60,233 nucleotides of DNA from positions 1 to 60,233 of the forward strand of contig JAFEBN010000225.1 of NCBI GenBank assembly GCA_018242645.1, given 5' to 3'. This document shows positions 51,921-60,180 of the stretch, piece by piece; within the stretch, counting starts at the first letter, position 1; every line of letters begins with the position of its first letter. Position numbers and translations under genes: made by a program. The DNA comes from Planctomycetota bacterium. Lineage in GTDB: Bacteria; Planctomycetota; Phycisphaerae; Phycisphaerales; UBA1924. The notes under the pieces were generated by a model. That model was given only the letters and a program-made list of their open reading frames with translations. It was not told where the DNA came from and searched no databases.

Positions 51921-54900
51921 TCAGCGCTCGTTGGGCGGGATGCCCATACCTGCGCGCTGCGGGCTGGGCGGACGCTTGGGCGTGACGTACGCCTTGGTTT
52001 CCAGCTCCTTGAGCAGTTCGGCGATAGCGACGTCGAGCTGCGGGTCGCCCTCGCCGTTCACCATCTTCGAGGGATCGTCGATGACCTCGATATCCGGGTC
52101 CGTGCCGTGGCCCTCGATCGACCAGCGGCCGCTTGCCGGATTCGCGGCATCACGCTCGTAGTAGCCAAAGGATGGGACGGTCACGCCGCCGCCATCGATC
52201 AGCGGACGGAAGCCCTCGATGCCCACCAGCCCGCCCCAGGTGCGCTTGCCGATGACCTTGCCGAGACCCATGCGTTTGAAGTAACCCGGGAAGGCGTCGC
52301 CGCCCGAGCCGGCCAGGCCGTTGGCCAGCATGACCTTGGGTCCGAAGTTGGCATCCGGCGGCCAGGGCCAGTCGTGCCCGTTGCGGCGGGCCCAGTAGTT
52401 GGTGTTCTTGCGGTTGAGCAGTTCGATGAAGCGGGTGGGAATCTGCCCGCCGCCGTTCCAGCGCTCGTCGATGATGAGCGCGTCCATCCCCTTTTGTCCG
52501 ACGAACTGGCGGAACAGATCGCTCTGGCCGTCCTCGCCGGTGTTGGGAACATAGATGTATCCGACGCGGCCCTTGGTCTTGTCGGCCACGTAGGCACGGT
52601 TCTTCTCGATCCACGCTCGGTAGCGCAGGCCCTGGTCGCTGCCGATGGGTTTGACGATGACATCGCGCGTATCGGCGGCGGACGAGGGCGTCTTGCCGAT
52701 GGTGAGCACCGTTGGACGCTCGGCGAGACCCTGGAACGCGGCCCACACATCGCGGGTCACATCAACGGGGACGCCGTTGACGGCGAGCACGTATTCACCT
52801 TCCTTCACATCCACGCCGGGCTGGCTGAGCGGGCCACGGGCATCGGTATCCCAGACGCCGCCGGTGTAGATCTTGGCGATCTTGTACGCCGCGCCCTTGT
52901 CGGTCTTGTCGAGCACGAAGTCGCACCCCAGCAGGCCGACGTTGCTCATCATGGGCATGTCGGTTGGTGCGCCCGGGTTGACGTAGGCGTGACCGATGTT
53001 CAACTCGCTGATCATCTCGCCGATGATGTAGCTGACGTCCTCGCGGCTGACCGCGTCGTCCACCATCTTGCTGTAGTGGTCGTGCACCTTCTGCCAGTCC
53101 ACGCCGTGGAGCCCCTGGTCGTAGAAGTAGTCGCGCTGGTAGCGGTAAACATCGCGGAGGATCTGCTTCCACTGCTCGCGCGGACGCACGGCGACGGTCA
53201 TGCCGCTGGTCGGCACGCTGGACGAGTTTCCGCCACCGGCCGCGGCATCCATGATGGTGAGGCTCGGGCCCCGGCTGACGAGCAGCTTCTTGCCGTCGGC
53301 GGAGAGGTCGTAACCACCCGCGCCGGCGGTGACGAGTTTTTCGTCCTTCTTTTCGTCCTTGGGGTCGAAGATCTTGATGTCGCCGCCGCGTTCGTTGGGA
53401 TTGATGCTCGAGGATCGGACGAAGATCAGCTTGTCATCACCGGAAACCGCGAGAGCGCGGAACCGTCCGGGCGAGATGGGGAGCCGGATCGCGCGCGCCT
53501 CCATGTTCTCGAGGTCGATCTTGACCTCCTTCTCGCTGGATTTGTCGGCGGATTTGGCTTCGCCCTTGCTCTCGGACTTGGCTTCCTTGCCCGCGCCGCC
53601 GTTCCCGGAACGCGTCGCGGAAACTTCGCCCGAGATTTCACCCATCGACCAGGTGCCTTCGAACTTCCCTCCGGTGACGCGGCCCTTGATGGAGCCGTTG
53701 CCGGAACCGGTCGAGATGGTGAGGTTGAGTTCGCCGGTCGCCTTGTCGTAGCGGCCGCTCGAGATGGCGACGTTGCCCATGGGGCCGGTCAGATTGCCCG
53801 TCACCGAGCCATCGGAACCGAGCTTGATGTTGAGCGTGATGGGGATTCCGCCCGGTGGAACCGGTGAGCCGTCGGGCCCCTTCGCCATTCCGCTCCAGGT
53901 GCCGCTGATGCCGTCGTCATCGGCGGGCGCGGCGTCCTTCTTGCCCTCATCTTTCTTGCCTTCGTCCTTCTTGCCCTCGTCTTTCTTGGGCTCTTCTTTC
54001 TTGGCTTCTTCCTTGTAGGTTTCCTCGTCGCTGGTGGGCAGGTACGGGCTCTTCACGTCCTTGCGGAGGGGCAGCATGTGCAGCAGCTGCGTATCGGTGT
54101 AGATGAAGGTGGTGTCGAGATCGGAGTAGTACGGGTTGTTGATCGCGCGGTTGGAGGAGAAGTAGAGGAAGTCGCCCTTGCGATCGAACGCGGGGTCGGA
54201 GCTCGCAAACATGGGGCTGGTGACGCGGGTCTTCTCGCCGGTCTTGATGTTGTAAAGCCAGACGCAGTTGTTGCTGTTGACGTCGTCGGCCCGGTCGTAA
54301 GCGATCCACTTCGAATCCGAGCTGAAGCTCACGGTCGGAGGACCGCCCGCCCACGGATCGGTGTCGATCACGACCAGACGCTCGGGCTCGACTTCCAGCA
54401 GGTAGAGCTTGCCGGTGTTTTCCCAGAACGTGACAAACTTGGAATCGGGCGACCAGCGCAGGCCCATGCGCTGACCTTCGCCGAGCGAGGTCATGCGGTG
54501 CGGCTTGGATTTGCGGTCCGCTTCGGCCTTCTTGGCGTCGTCTGGCTTCGCTTCTGCCGCGGGCTGGTCCGCCTTGGGTTCCTCGCTCTTCTTCTCGTCG
54601 GCCTTCTTGTCGTCGGCTTTGGCGTCGCCCTTCTTGTCGTCCTTCTTCTCCGGCGCTTTGGCGTCGGAAGGACGGAGCCAGACTTCGTACTCGCCGGATT
54701 CATCGGAGATATAGGCCATCCAGCGCCCGTCGGGGCTCCAGCTGACCTCGCGCTCGTTGATCGAATCGGTGCGGGTCAGGTTGCGCGGAGCGCCTTCTTT
54801 GGCGGGCGCGGTCCAGATATCGCCACGCGCGATGATCGCCACGCGCTTGGCGCCGGGCGAGATCACGCCGTCGGTGATGTTCTTGGCCGCATCAAAGTTC

Positions 54901-55853
54901 TTTGTGCGCACCGCCTGGCGATCGCCCGGGATGGTGACGGTGACCTTGCGCGTCTGCCCCGTGCCGAGGTCGAGCACGGAGAGGCCGGAGCCGAGCTGAA
55001 AGATGATTTCGCCCTTGCCGTTCGGGCCCGGTCCGATCGAGGGGAAGCGGACGTCGTCATCCGTGAACTTGGTGATCTGCGTGCGCTTGCCGCTGGCGAT
55101 GTCGTAGGACCAGACGTTCAGGCGGTGTTCCGGGCCTTCATCCGAGGTGTAATACACCACGTCGCCCTTGCCGGCGGGATTGAACATGGGGAACGTGTCG
55201 GTGCCTTCCCACTCGGTGATGAGCTTGGCGGAGTTGTCTTTGAGATTGAAGAGCCAGATGTCGGTGGCCATGCCGCCGCGATAGCGCTTCCAAGTGCGGA
55301 AGTCGGTGGTGTGCGGGATGTAGGCGATCTGGGAGCCGTCGGGGCTCATGGAGGCGAAGGTGCCGTAGGGCATGGGGAGCACGCTGGGCATGCCGCCTTC
55401 GGGGGAGACGCGGTAGAGCTTGCTCTGGCGCCCGAGGCCCTGAAGGTTGCCGGCGTAGAAGAGCAGTTCGTTCTGGTTGGTCCAGCTCACCGGCATGGGC
55501 GAGCTACCGAAGTAGGTGACGCGGTTGGCGGCGCCCCCCGCAACGGGCAGGGTGTACAGGCTCTGCACGCCGTCGTAGTTGGCGCTGAACGCGATCTGCG
55601 AGCCGTCGGGACTGAACTTGGGGAAGACTTCGGTGCCGACGGGGGTGGCCAGGGGCGTCGCGACGCCGCCATCTCGGGGCGCGATCCAAATGTCGTTGGC
55701 GTAGACGAAGGCGATCTTGTCCTTGCTGATCGCCGGGAATCGCATCATGGCGCCACTGGGGGTGACATCGGCGTGGGCACTCATGGCGCAGCCGGCGCAG
55801 ACCATCAGCATGCCGATCGAACGAGCGGACACGAAGCGGGAAATCGAGTTCAA
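51921..55853 (-). CDS. Tricorn-like S41 protease with inserted beta-barrel domain
   Basis: 1310 residues from the TTG at 55853 (GGAGG about 8 bases upstream); archaeal tricorn has about 1070. A signal-like start (IGMLMVCAGCAMSAHA) implies export. Two beta-propellers follow (DIWIAPRDGG, FSPDGSQIAFSANYDG). Two Lys/Glu-rich inserts lie near 400-450 and 610-640, the latter with KKDEG repeats, and a small extra barrel (GISGTWSG ... GNLTGPMG ... GKFEGTWSMGEISG) near 640-740. A C1 domain, a PDZ domain and the catalytic C2 domain end the protein, with NIGHAYV (His955), LAGSGGDAF (Ser1183) and SIEGHGTDPD (Glu1247). The Ser that precedes the catalytic His in tricorn is Gly here. It should degrade peptides in the periplasm. 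Confidence 0.9.
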   Translation of the reverse strand: MNSISRFVSARSIGMLMVCAGCAMSAHADVTPSGAMMRFPAISKDKIAFVYANDIWIAPRDGGVATPLATPVGTEVFPKFSPDGSQIAFSANYDGVQSLYTLPVAGGAANRVTYFGSSPMPVSWTNQNELLFYAGNLQGLGRQSKLYRVSPEGGMPSVLPMPYGTFASMSPDGSQIAYIPHTTDFRTWKRYRGGMATDIWLFNLKDNSAKLITEWEGTDTFPMFNPAGKGDVVYYTSDEGPEHRLNVWSYDIASGKRTQITKFTDDDVRFPSIGPGPNGKGEIIFQLGSGLSVLDLGTGQTRKVTVTIPGDRQAVRTKNFDAAKNITDGVISPGAKRVAIIARGDIWTAPAKEGAPRNLTRTDSINEREVSWSPDGRWMAYISDESGEYEVWLRPSDAKAPEKKDDKKGDAKADDKKADEKKSEEPKADQPAAEAKPDDAKKAEADRKSKPHRMTSLGEGQRMGLRWSPDSKFVTFWENTGKLYLLEVEPERLVVIDTDPWAGGPPTVSFSSDSKWIAYDRADDVNSNNCVWLYNIKTGEKTRVTSPMFASSDPAFDRKGDFLYFSSNRAINNPYYSDLDTTFIYTDTQLLHMLPLRKDVKSPYLPTSDEETYKEEAKKEEPKKDEGKKDEGKKDEGKKDAAPADDDGISGTWSGMAKGPDGSPVPPGGIPITLNIKLGSDGSVTGNLTGPMGNVAISSGRYDKATGELNLTISTGSGNGSIKGRVTGGKFEGTWSMGEISGEVSATRSGNGGAGKEAKSESKGEAKSADKSSEKEVKIDLENMEARAIRLPISPGRFRALAVSGDDKLIFVRSSSINPNERGGDIKIFDPKDEKKDEKLVTAGAGGYDLSADGKKLLVSRGPSLTIMDAAAGGGNSSSVPTSGMTVAVRPREQWKQILRDVYRYQRDYFYDQGLHGVDWQKVHDHYSKMVDDAVSREDVSYIIGEMISELNIGHAYVNPGAPTDMPMMSNVGLLGCDFVLDKTDKGAAYKIAKIYTGGVWDTDARGPLSQPGVDVKEGEYVLAVNGVPVDVTRDVWAAFQGLAERPTVLTIGKTPSSAADTRDVIVKPIGSDQGLRYRAWIEKNRAYVADKTKGRVGYIYVPNTGEDGQSDLFRQFVGQKGMDALIIDERWNGGGQIPTRFIELLNRKNTNYWARRNGHDWPWPPDANFGPKVMLANGLAGSGGDAFPGYFKRMGLGKVIGKRTWGGLVGIEGFRPLIDGGGVTVPSFGYYERDAANPASGRWSIEGHGTDPDIEVIDDPSKMVNGEGDPQLDVAIAELLKELETKAYVTPKRPPSPQRAGMGIPPNER

Positions 55854-56072
55854 GCGAGAAGCCTCCGGAGGGAAAATTCGATGCTCAGCGGATCGAGCCG
55901 GAAGTCTACTGATTGGCGACAGGGGCGGTGAAATTGCACGTCCCGCGTCCAGACAGCCACGACCGGCCCCACTCCTACCGGATTGGTGCGCCGGAGTGGC
56001 AAATCCGACGAAAAATCGGCGCCGGGCCCCCAAATTGGCCGAAGGCCGGCCGGGCCAGGGGCAAAAAGCAAA

Positions 56073-56094
56073 CGACCCCGGAAAACCGGGGTCG
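56073..56094 (-). terminator. Intrinsic terminator after tRNA-Val
   Basis: A perfect 9-base stem, CGACCCCGG with CCGGGGTCG, around a 4-base loop. On the minus strand it is followed by TTTGCTTTTT. It lies 5 bases past the tRNA-Val 3' end. Confidence 0.85.
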
Positions 56095-56099
56095 CTCAA

Positions 56100-56173
56100 T
56101 GGGCGATACTGGGCTCGAACCAGTGACCTCCACAGTGTCATTGTGGCGCGCTAGCCAACTGCGCCAATCGCCC
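56100..56173 (-). tRNA. tRNA-Val (GAC)
   Basis: 74 bases on the minus strand: acceptor arms GGGCGAT and ATCGCCC with discriminator A, D arm GGCGCAGTTGGCTAGCGC, anticodon GAC in the loop ATGACAC closed by CCACA/TGTGG, and T loop GGTTCGAGCCC. CCA is not encoded. A strong terminator follows. Confidence 0.95.
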
Positions 56174-56250
56174 GCTGTGAGGCCGTGACTGTAGGCACCT
56201 TGGCTCTGCCCTGGAAGCCGCCGCTCGGCTGGACTTGACCGCGGGATCGC

Positions 56251-56973
56251 TCATGCGGCCGCGGTTCTGCGGCGACGGCTCCACCACGCTCCGCAGATAC
56301 CCAGGGCCGCGAGAGGCGCGGGGGCCGGCACATCGACTAACCCCAGCCGCTCATCGGGGCCGTTGGGCTGGTTGTAGCTCGCACCCCCCGCGACCGAATA
56401 GCCGAAGGACTGGCTGAGATTCCAGCGAACGTGGGTTGTCGCGACGGCGAACCCCATGCCCAGTGGGTCTGCGGTGAAGAAACTGATCGGAATCGCAACT
56501 TCGATCACCCCGGCGAGCGAATTACTCACCCAGGTGGAATATCCGGCGGCCGAGTAATAGCCGTCATTGTTCGGGCCGCCGGTGTTGACGCCGCCGCGGA
56601 AGAAACGGTTGTTCGTCACCTCCATGGCGATGCTGCTATTGCTTGGAGCGACAGTGCTGAAGTACAAATTCGCGAACTGGGGGAACGACCCGGCGTTCTC
56701 GGGGATCGGGTTGGCGGCGACCGCGGCATACACAAAGGAGTTGTCCGCCCGGAAGTACGTCGTGTAGGCCACGAGATGGTTGGTTGTGCCCGGGCTGCCG
56801 AAATTGCTGGTCGGAGCTCCGGCGTCGTAGGACACGGTCCGGACGGTCACGCCGGGTCCGGACCATTCCGCGCCGATGGAGCCGTCAACGCCCACCTGGG
56901 CCCTTGCGGCGCTGCCGAAAGAGACGACAAGACCGGCAAAGGACAGAACACGAAACGAAGTGGAAAGGAACAT
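56251..56973 (-). CDS. Secreted protein with PEP-CTERM-like tag (1)
   Basis: 240 residues from ATG 56973 with GGAG about 7 bases upstream. It has an N-terminal signal peptide (FAGLVVSFGSAARA) and the C-terminal tag VDVPAPAPLAALGICGAWWSRRRR, here given in parts: VPAPAP, a hydrophobic helix, and RRRR. The body is beta-rich with many Asn, Ser and Thr residues (GGVNTGGPNNDGYYSAAGYS, SLAGVIEVAIPISFF) and looks like a surface or appendage subunit. The tag is shorter than in the standard family. Sorting by an exosortase is inferred; no exosortase gene lies in the window. Confidence 0.78.
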   Translation of the reverse strand: MFLSTSFRVLSFAGLVVSFGSAARAQVGVDGSIGAEWSGPGVTVRTVSYDAGAPTSNFGSPGTTNHLVAYTTYFRADNSFVYAAVAANPIPENAGSFPQFANLYFSTVAPSNSSIAMEVTNNRFFRGGVNTGGPNNDGYYSAAGYSTWVSNSLAGVIEVAIPISFFTADPLGMGFAVATTHVRWNLSQSFGYSVAGGASYNQPNGPDERLGLVDVPAPAPLAALGICGAWWSRRRRTAAA

Positions 56974-57004
56974 TCGCGGACTCCATCGGGCGGTGGGATG
57001 AGCT

Positions 57005-57030
57005 CGGCCCCGTCCCGCCATGCGGGGCCG
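57005..57030 (-). promoter_or_regulatory. Leader hairpin upstream of PEP-CTERM gene 1
   Basis: CGGCCCCG and CGGGGCCG form a perfect 8-base stem around a 10-base loop, 31 bases before the start codon at 56973 on the minus strand. It has no T-run, so it is more likely a leader structure than a terminator. Confidence 0.4.
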
Positions 57031-57086
57031 ATTTCCTTGTTGCAGTGCGCCGCCCGAGAGGTCGGCGCCGAAACTCGATTCGAATT

Positions 57087-57115
57087 CCCGGCACGACGCT
57101 TTCGCACCGGCCGGG
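57087..57115 (-). repeat. Intergenic hairpin repeat, copy 1
   Basis: On the minus strand CCCGGC-CGGTGC-GAAA-GCGTCG-T-GCCGGG folds into a long hairpin with a GAAA tetraloop. Two of its pairs are G-U on this strand but A-C mismatches on the other, so the minus-strand RNA is the stable form. It lies about 77 bases after the stop of PEP-CTERM gene 2. It shares 24 near-identical bases with copy 2. Confidence 0.6.
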
Positions 57116-57191
57116 GTTCCCCCCGCATGTGCGCGGTCGATGCGAGCAGCAAACGCTGAGGCATCGCACGCGAAGAGAAACGACCGCGTGA

Positions 57192-57977
57192 TCAGCGTCG
57201 ACGGCGTAGAGCGACCAGTCCCGCGGCTGCGGTGAGCGCAAGCGTTCCGGGCGAAGGAACGACATCGAGCTGAGCCGCGTCGACGGCGTAGTTCCCGTCC
57301 GCGAAGGTGAACCAGCCGTATCGGTTGCCGGCGACCGGGGCACCGATACCGTCGGAAGCGTCGGAAAGGGTCTTGCTCCAGAGCGTGGAGAGCCCGGCGT
57401 CGAGGAGGTTCAGGTTGACTGAAAGCACGCCTGAACCGTTGTCGCGGAACTGGTGCTGGAGCACGTACCAGCCTGCGGTCAAGATCTGAAAACTGTTGTT
57501 CGCGTCCAGATCCATGCGCGTCGAGAAGCTCGAGTTGTTGGAGGCGCCGACGCGCACCGACCCGTCGGCCATCTTTCCGAAGTGGAAGATAAAGTCGCGG
57601 ACGTGCGTGTTCGACACGCTGTTGGCGGCGCTGCTGAAATCGAATCCCTGGCCCACATTGATGGCGTTGGGATCGAGGTAGACGGCGATCGACGTGTTGT
57701 AACCACCGGCGGGGAAAGTCGTGCTGTACGCGCCCCATCGCGTGTATGGAGCGGATCCGTTCTGGGTGCCCGAAACCACGGCGTACGCATTTCCCTGATA
57801 CGCGGTGAGCGGACCCGTTTGCCGTGTAATCGACCCGTATCCGGACCCGTCAAACCAGCCCGAAGTGTCACTTTCAAAGCCCTGGTACCACGGGGCGGGA
57901 ATGGCGGCCAGGGCCGTCGCGGCCGTTGCGGAGCCGAGAAGAACAACCGTGCCGAACGAGCGCGAAAGAATTCCCAT
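57192..57977 (-). CDS. Secreted protein with PEP-CTERM tag (2)
   Basis: 261 residues. N-terminal signal peptide (FGTVVLLGSATAATALA), then an all-beta domain opening APWYQGFESDTSGWFDGSGY, a carbohydrate-binding or lectin-like start common to planctomycete PEP-CTERM proteins. The tag is VVPSPGTLALTAAAGLVALR followed by RRR. The start at 57977 has GGGAG six bases upstream. Body motifs such as YAVVSGTQNGSAPYTRWGAY fit the jelly-roll fold, but this needs profile confirmation. Probably surface-attached. Confidence 0.82.
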   Translation of the reverse strand: MGILSRSFGTVVLLGSATAATALAAIPAPWYQGFESDTSGWFDGSGYGSITRQTGPLTAYQGNAYAVVSGTQNGSAPYTRWGAYSTTFPAGGYNTSIAVYLDPNAINVGQGFDFSSAANSVSNTHVRDFIFHFGKMADGSVRVGASNNSSFSTRMDLDANNSFQILTAGWYVLQHQFRDNGSGVLSVNLNLLDAGLSTLWSKTLSDASDGIGAPVAGNRYGWFTFADGNYAVDAAQLDVVPSPGTLALTAAAGLVALRRRR

Positions 57978-58099
57978 GATGAACTCCCAAATGGACCCTG
58001 ATTACGAGAGCGGACCGGGTCGCGTCCGTTCCGATCGGCGGCTGTGGCCGACGAGCTGCGCCCCTTCGAACGGAGGAACGCGGATGAGGCTCTTGTGAA

Positions 58100-58135
58100 A
58101 ACCCCGAAGCGGCGCTTTCGCGACCGACCGGGGTT
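58100..58135 (-). terminator. Intergenic hairpin repeat, copy 2, terminator-like
   Basis: AACCCCG and CGGGGTT close a hairpin with inner CGG/CCG and CGC/GCG pairs and a GAAA loop on the minus strand, followed by TTTTC. It is about 67 bases after the stop at 58202 and would end transcription of PEP-CTERM gene 3. It shares the core GGAACCCCGG with copy 1. Confidence 0.65.
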
Positions 58136-58201
58136 CCTCTCGCTCGTGTTCAGTGAAAGGCGAGGAGAATCGCCCCGAGCGGAGAGGAATGAACTTGAGA
58201 A

Positions 58202-58984
58202 TCAGCGCTTGCGACGAACCGCGAGCAGACCGCCGAGCGCCAGCAGGCCGGTCGCCCCGGGTGCCGGCACGGGCTCGAAGTTGAACACGGTGTCGTCGCC
58301 GTCGAAACCGATGGTGAACATGTCCGCTGCACCGTCAAACGATCCGTTCCAGCCGGAGCCGATTCCGATCTCGTAACCGAGCACGCGAGCGTTGGGACCG
58401 ACCTGGTTCGAAACCACGCCGCCGCCGTCGGTCACCGTACCGGGATTCAGCCAGTCCGCAAGCGTCCGGTTGTAGATCTCGACCGTCTGGCCGCCCCCCA
58501 CCGTTTTGAATGCCCGCTGCCAGAAGTTGCCCTGGAGCAGATCGAAGGTGTTCCACTGATCGGTTGGCACCGTGCCGACGCCGTTGTAAACGGGCTCCCA
58601 GATCAGATAGGAGTAGCGATCGGTCGCCTGGCCGTTGTCAACAAACAGACGGACAGCGGGCGCCAGGTGCGCCGGGGCAGTGCTGCTCGAGTTGCGGTAG
58701 AGCTGCACGCTGAGTGAAGTCAGGGTGCTGAGCAGGTTCGCGCCGGTATTGGCACGGACGTAATCCGCCTTGTAGCTCGGAGTCGACGTGCTTCCCGAGA
58801 ACTGCAAACTACCGTCCCCGTTGTTGGGGTACGTCGTGGTGATCGCGGCCGAGCCGTCACCCCGCAGATTGGCGGCGGACCACCCCTGCAGATTGCCGGG
58901 TGTCACGACCACCGTCGAAGCCTGGGCCGTCAAAGCGCCGATCGAACCGGCGAACACGACAAGAGCGAGCGAGCGAGTATTCAT
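58202..58984 (-). CDS. Secreted protein with PEP-CTERM tag (3)
   Basis: 260 residues from ATG 58984 with GGAG about 6 bases upstream. Signal peptide ALVVFAGSIGALTAQAS; C-terminal tag VPAPGATGLLALGGLLAVRR then KR. The body begins VVVTPGNLQGWSAANLRGDG and is a beta-sandwich of the kind found in many PEP-CTERM proteins, ending before the tag with YEIGIGSGWNGSFDGAADMF. Typical exosortase substrates have this three-part tag: PxP, a hydrophobic helix and a basic end. The role of the mature protein is unknown. Confidence 0.83.
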   Translation of the reverse strand: MNTRSLALVVFAGSIGALTAQASTVVVTPGNLQGWSAANLRGDGSAAITTTYPNNGDGSLQFSGSTSTPSYKADYVRANTGANLLSTLTSLSVQLYRNSSSTAPAHLAPAVRLFVDNGQATDRYSYLIWEPVYNGVGTVPTDQWNTFDLLQGNFWQRAFKTVGGGQTVEIYNRTLADWLNPGTVTDGGGVVSNQVGPNARVLGYEIGIGSGWNGSFDGAADMFTIGFDGDDTVFNFEPVPAPGATGLLALGGLLAVRRKR

Positions 58985-59073
58985 CACAAACTCCGATGTG
59001 ACCCCGACATCCATCGGCCGGCACGCGGGGTCAACCGTGCGCTGCCGCCCAGATACAAAGACCATTCGAAACC

Positions 59074-59100
59074 CCGGGCCGAAGCTGTCGCGCCGGCCGG
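59074..59100 (-). repeat. Intergenic hairpin repeat, copy 3
   Basis: CCGG-CCGGCG and CGGCCCGG arms close a stem with one bulge after PEP-CTERM gene 4 on the minus strand. It is related to copies 1 and 2 by the shared CCGGCCGG core and the same distance after the stop, but is more diverged, with GACA in place of GAAA in the loop. Confidence 0.5.
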
Positions 59101-59178
59101 AGCTCTCCTCGCTCGTCACTTGTGAGAGCGAGAGAGGCGCCCGTTGCCGCGATTGCGGCAGAGCGAGGAGAAATGAGA

Positions 59179-59871
59179 TCAGCGACGGCGGCGGGCGATC
59201 ACGAGACCGCCCAATGCGCCGAGTGACATCGCGCCCGGTGCGGGCACAATCTGATCCTGAGGACCGTTCACGGAGTCGCTCGTGAGGGCGTACAACCCGC
59301 CCATACGCGGGCCGCTGCCGTCAACCGCGGCGAGAAACGCCTGAGCGTTGGCGCCAGCACCCAGATTCCCCTGCACCGCGAACGTCGCGCTATCGAAACG
59401 GTCGCCGCCGGAAAAAGCCAGCACGCCGTTGCCGTAGATGATTGTCCAAACGGCGATCTGGAAGCCGCCGAACTGCTCGTTGGTCGACAGACCTCCGCGA
59501 AAACGACCGAAGAGCTCGGAAATCTTGTCGGCCTTCGCGACCCCCATCGGATTGAACGGTGCCGAGCTCGGTGTCGGGGCGTCTTCGAGGTTCGATCGAT
59601 TCCAGTCGTACGTTCCGCCGAAACCGATGTGCTTCGGAATGTCGCAGCAGAATGCACCGTAGGAGTTGGCCAGGTCAGGCCCGCCCGAGTTCTTGGTGAA
59701 GTTCATCAGGCCGGCGGACGTACCGAGCCAGTTCGCTCCGGAATCGATCGAGACGCTCACGCCAACCCCCGGTCCGACCGAATTGAACGTGGCATTGACA
59801 TAGGCCGCGGACGACATTGAGGCACATGCACCGGCGACGGACAGAGCAAACATGCAGCGAGTGAGAGACAT
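59179..59871 (-). CDS. Secreted protein with PEP-CTERM tag (4)
   Basis: 230 residues from ATG 59871; the open frame extends to 60177 through the GA repeat, but that part is not coding. Signal peptide CMFALSVAGACASMSSA; tag VPAPGAMSLGALGGLVIARR then RR. The body contains SYGAFCCDIPKHIGFGGTYD and FGGFQIAVWTIIYGNGVLAF, matching the pattern of planctomycete PEP-CTERM proteins that keep two cysteines. The start has GGTGG about eight bases upstream. The mature function is unknown. Confidence 0.82.
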   Translation of the reverse strand: MSLTRCMFALSVAGACASMSSAAYVNATFNSVGPGVGVSVSIDSGANWLGTSAGLMNFTKNSGGPDLANSYGAFCCDIPKHIGFGGTYDWNRSNLEDAPTPSSAPFNPMGVAKADKISELFGRFRGGLSTNEQFGGFQIAVWTIIYGNGVLAFSGGDRFDSATFAVQGNLGAGANAQAFLAAVDGSGPRMGGLYALTSDSVNGPQDQIVPAPGAMSLGALGGLVIARRRR

Positions 59872-60045
59872 GAGGTTTCCACCCCTTTTCATGCGGCATC
59901 GACAGTTCGATCTCCTCCTGCAGCCGCGGCAGGACGAGATCCCAACAGAAATCAAGAGCACCGGACGTACCCGGTGACCCGTGCGGATCCGCCGCGCGCC
60001 CACCTGGTCAACCGACCTGGAAACGAGCTCGGGCCCCCGCAAGCT

Positions 60046-60065
60046 CGTCGAGCGCGTGTCCGCGG
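60046..60065. repeat. Direct repeat, copy A
   Basis: CGTCGAGCGCGTGTCCGCGG occurs here and again, unchanged, at 60181-60200, 135 bases later. In both copies a GA tract and then AGTTCTTGCC follow, so a larger unit has been duplicated. Confidence 0.8.
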
Positions 60066-60071
60066 TCGCAC

Positions 60072-60114
<43 letters not shown>

Positions 60115-60180
60115 GCCGTCAATCCCGCCCGGAGAACCGCCGTCTTCCGAGCGAGCAGAGAAGAGTGCCGTGTGCAATCC

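Noticed and set aside
51780-53867. Open frame of 695 codons on the plus strand
   Set aside because: Antisense to the tricorn-like protease and runs through tRNA-Thr; composition is that of a shadow frame.
57041-57056. Possible sigma-54 site on the minus strand before PEP-CTERM gene 1
   Set aside because: The spacing fits, but only GGC and TGCA match; expected often in DNA of this composition.
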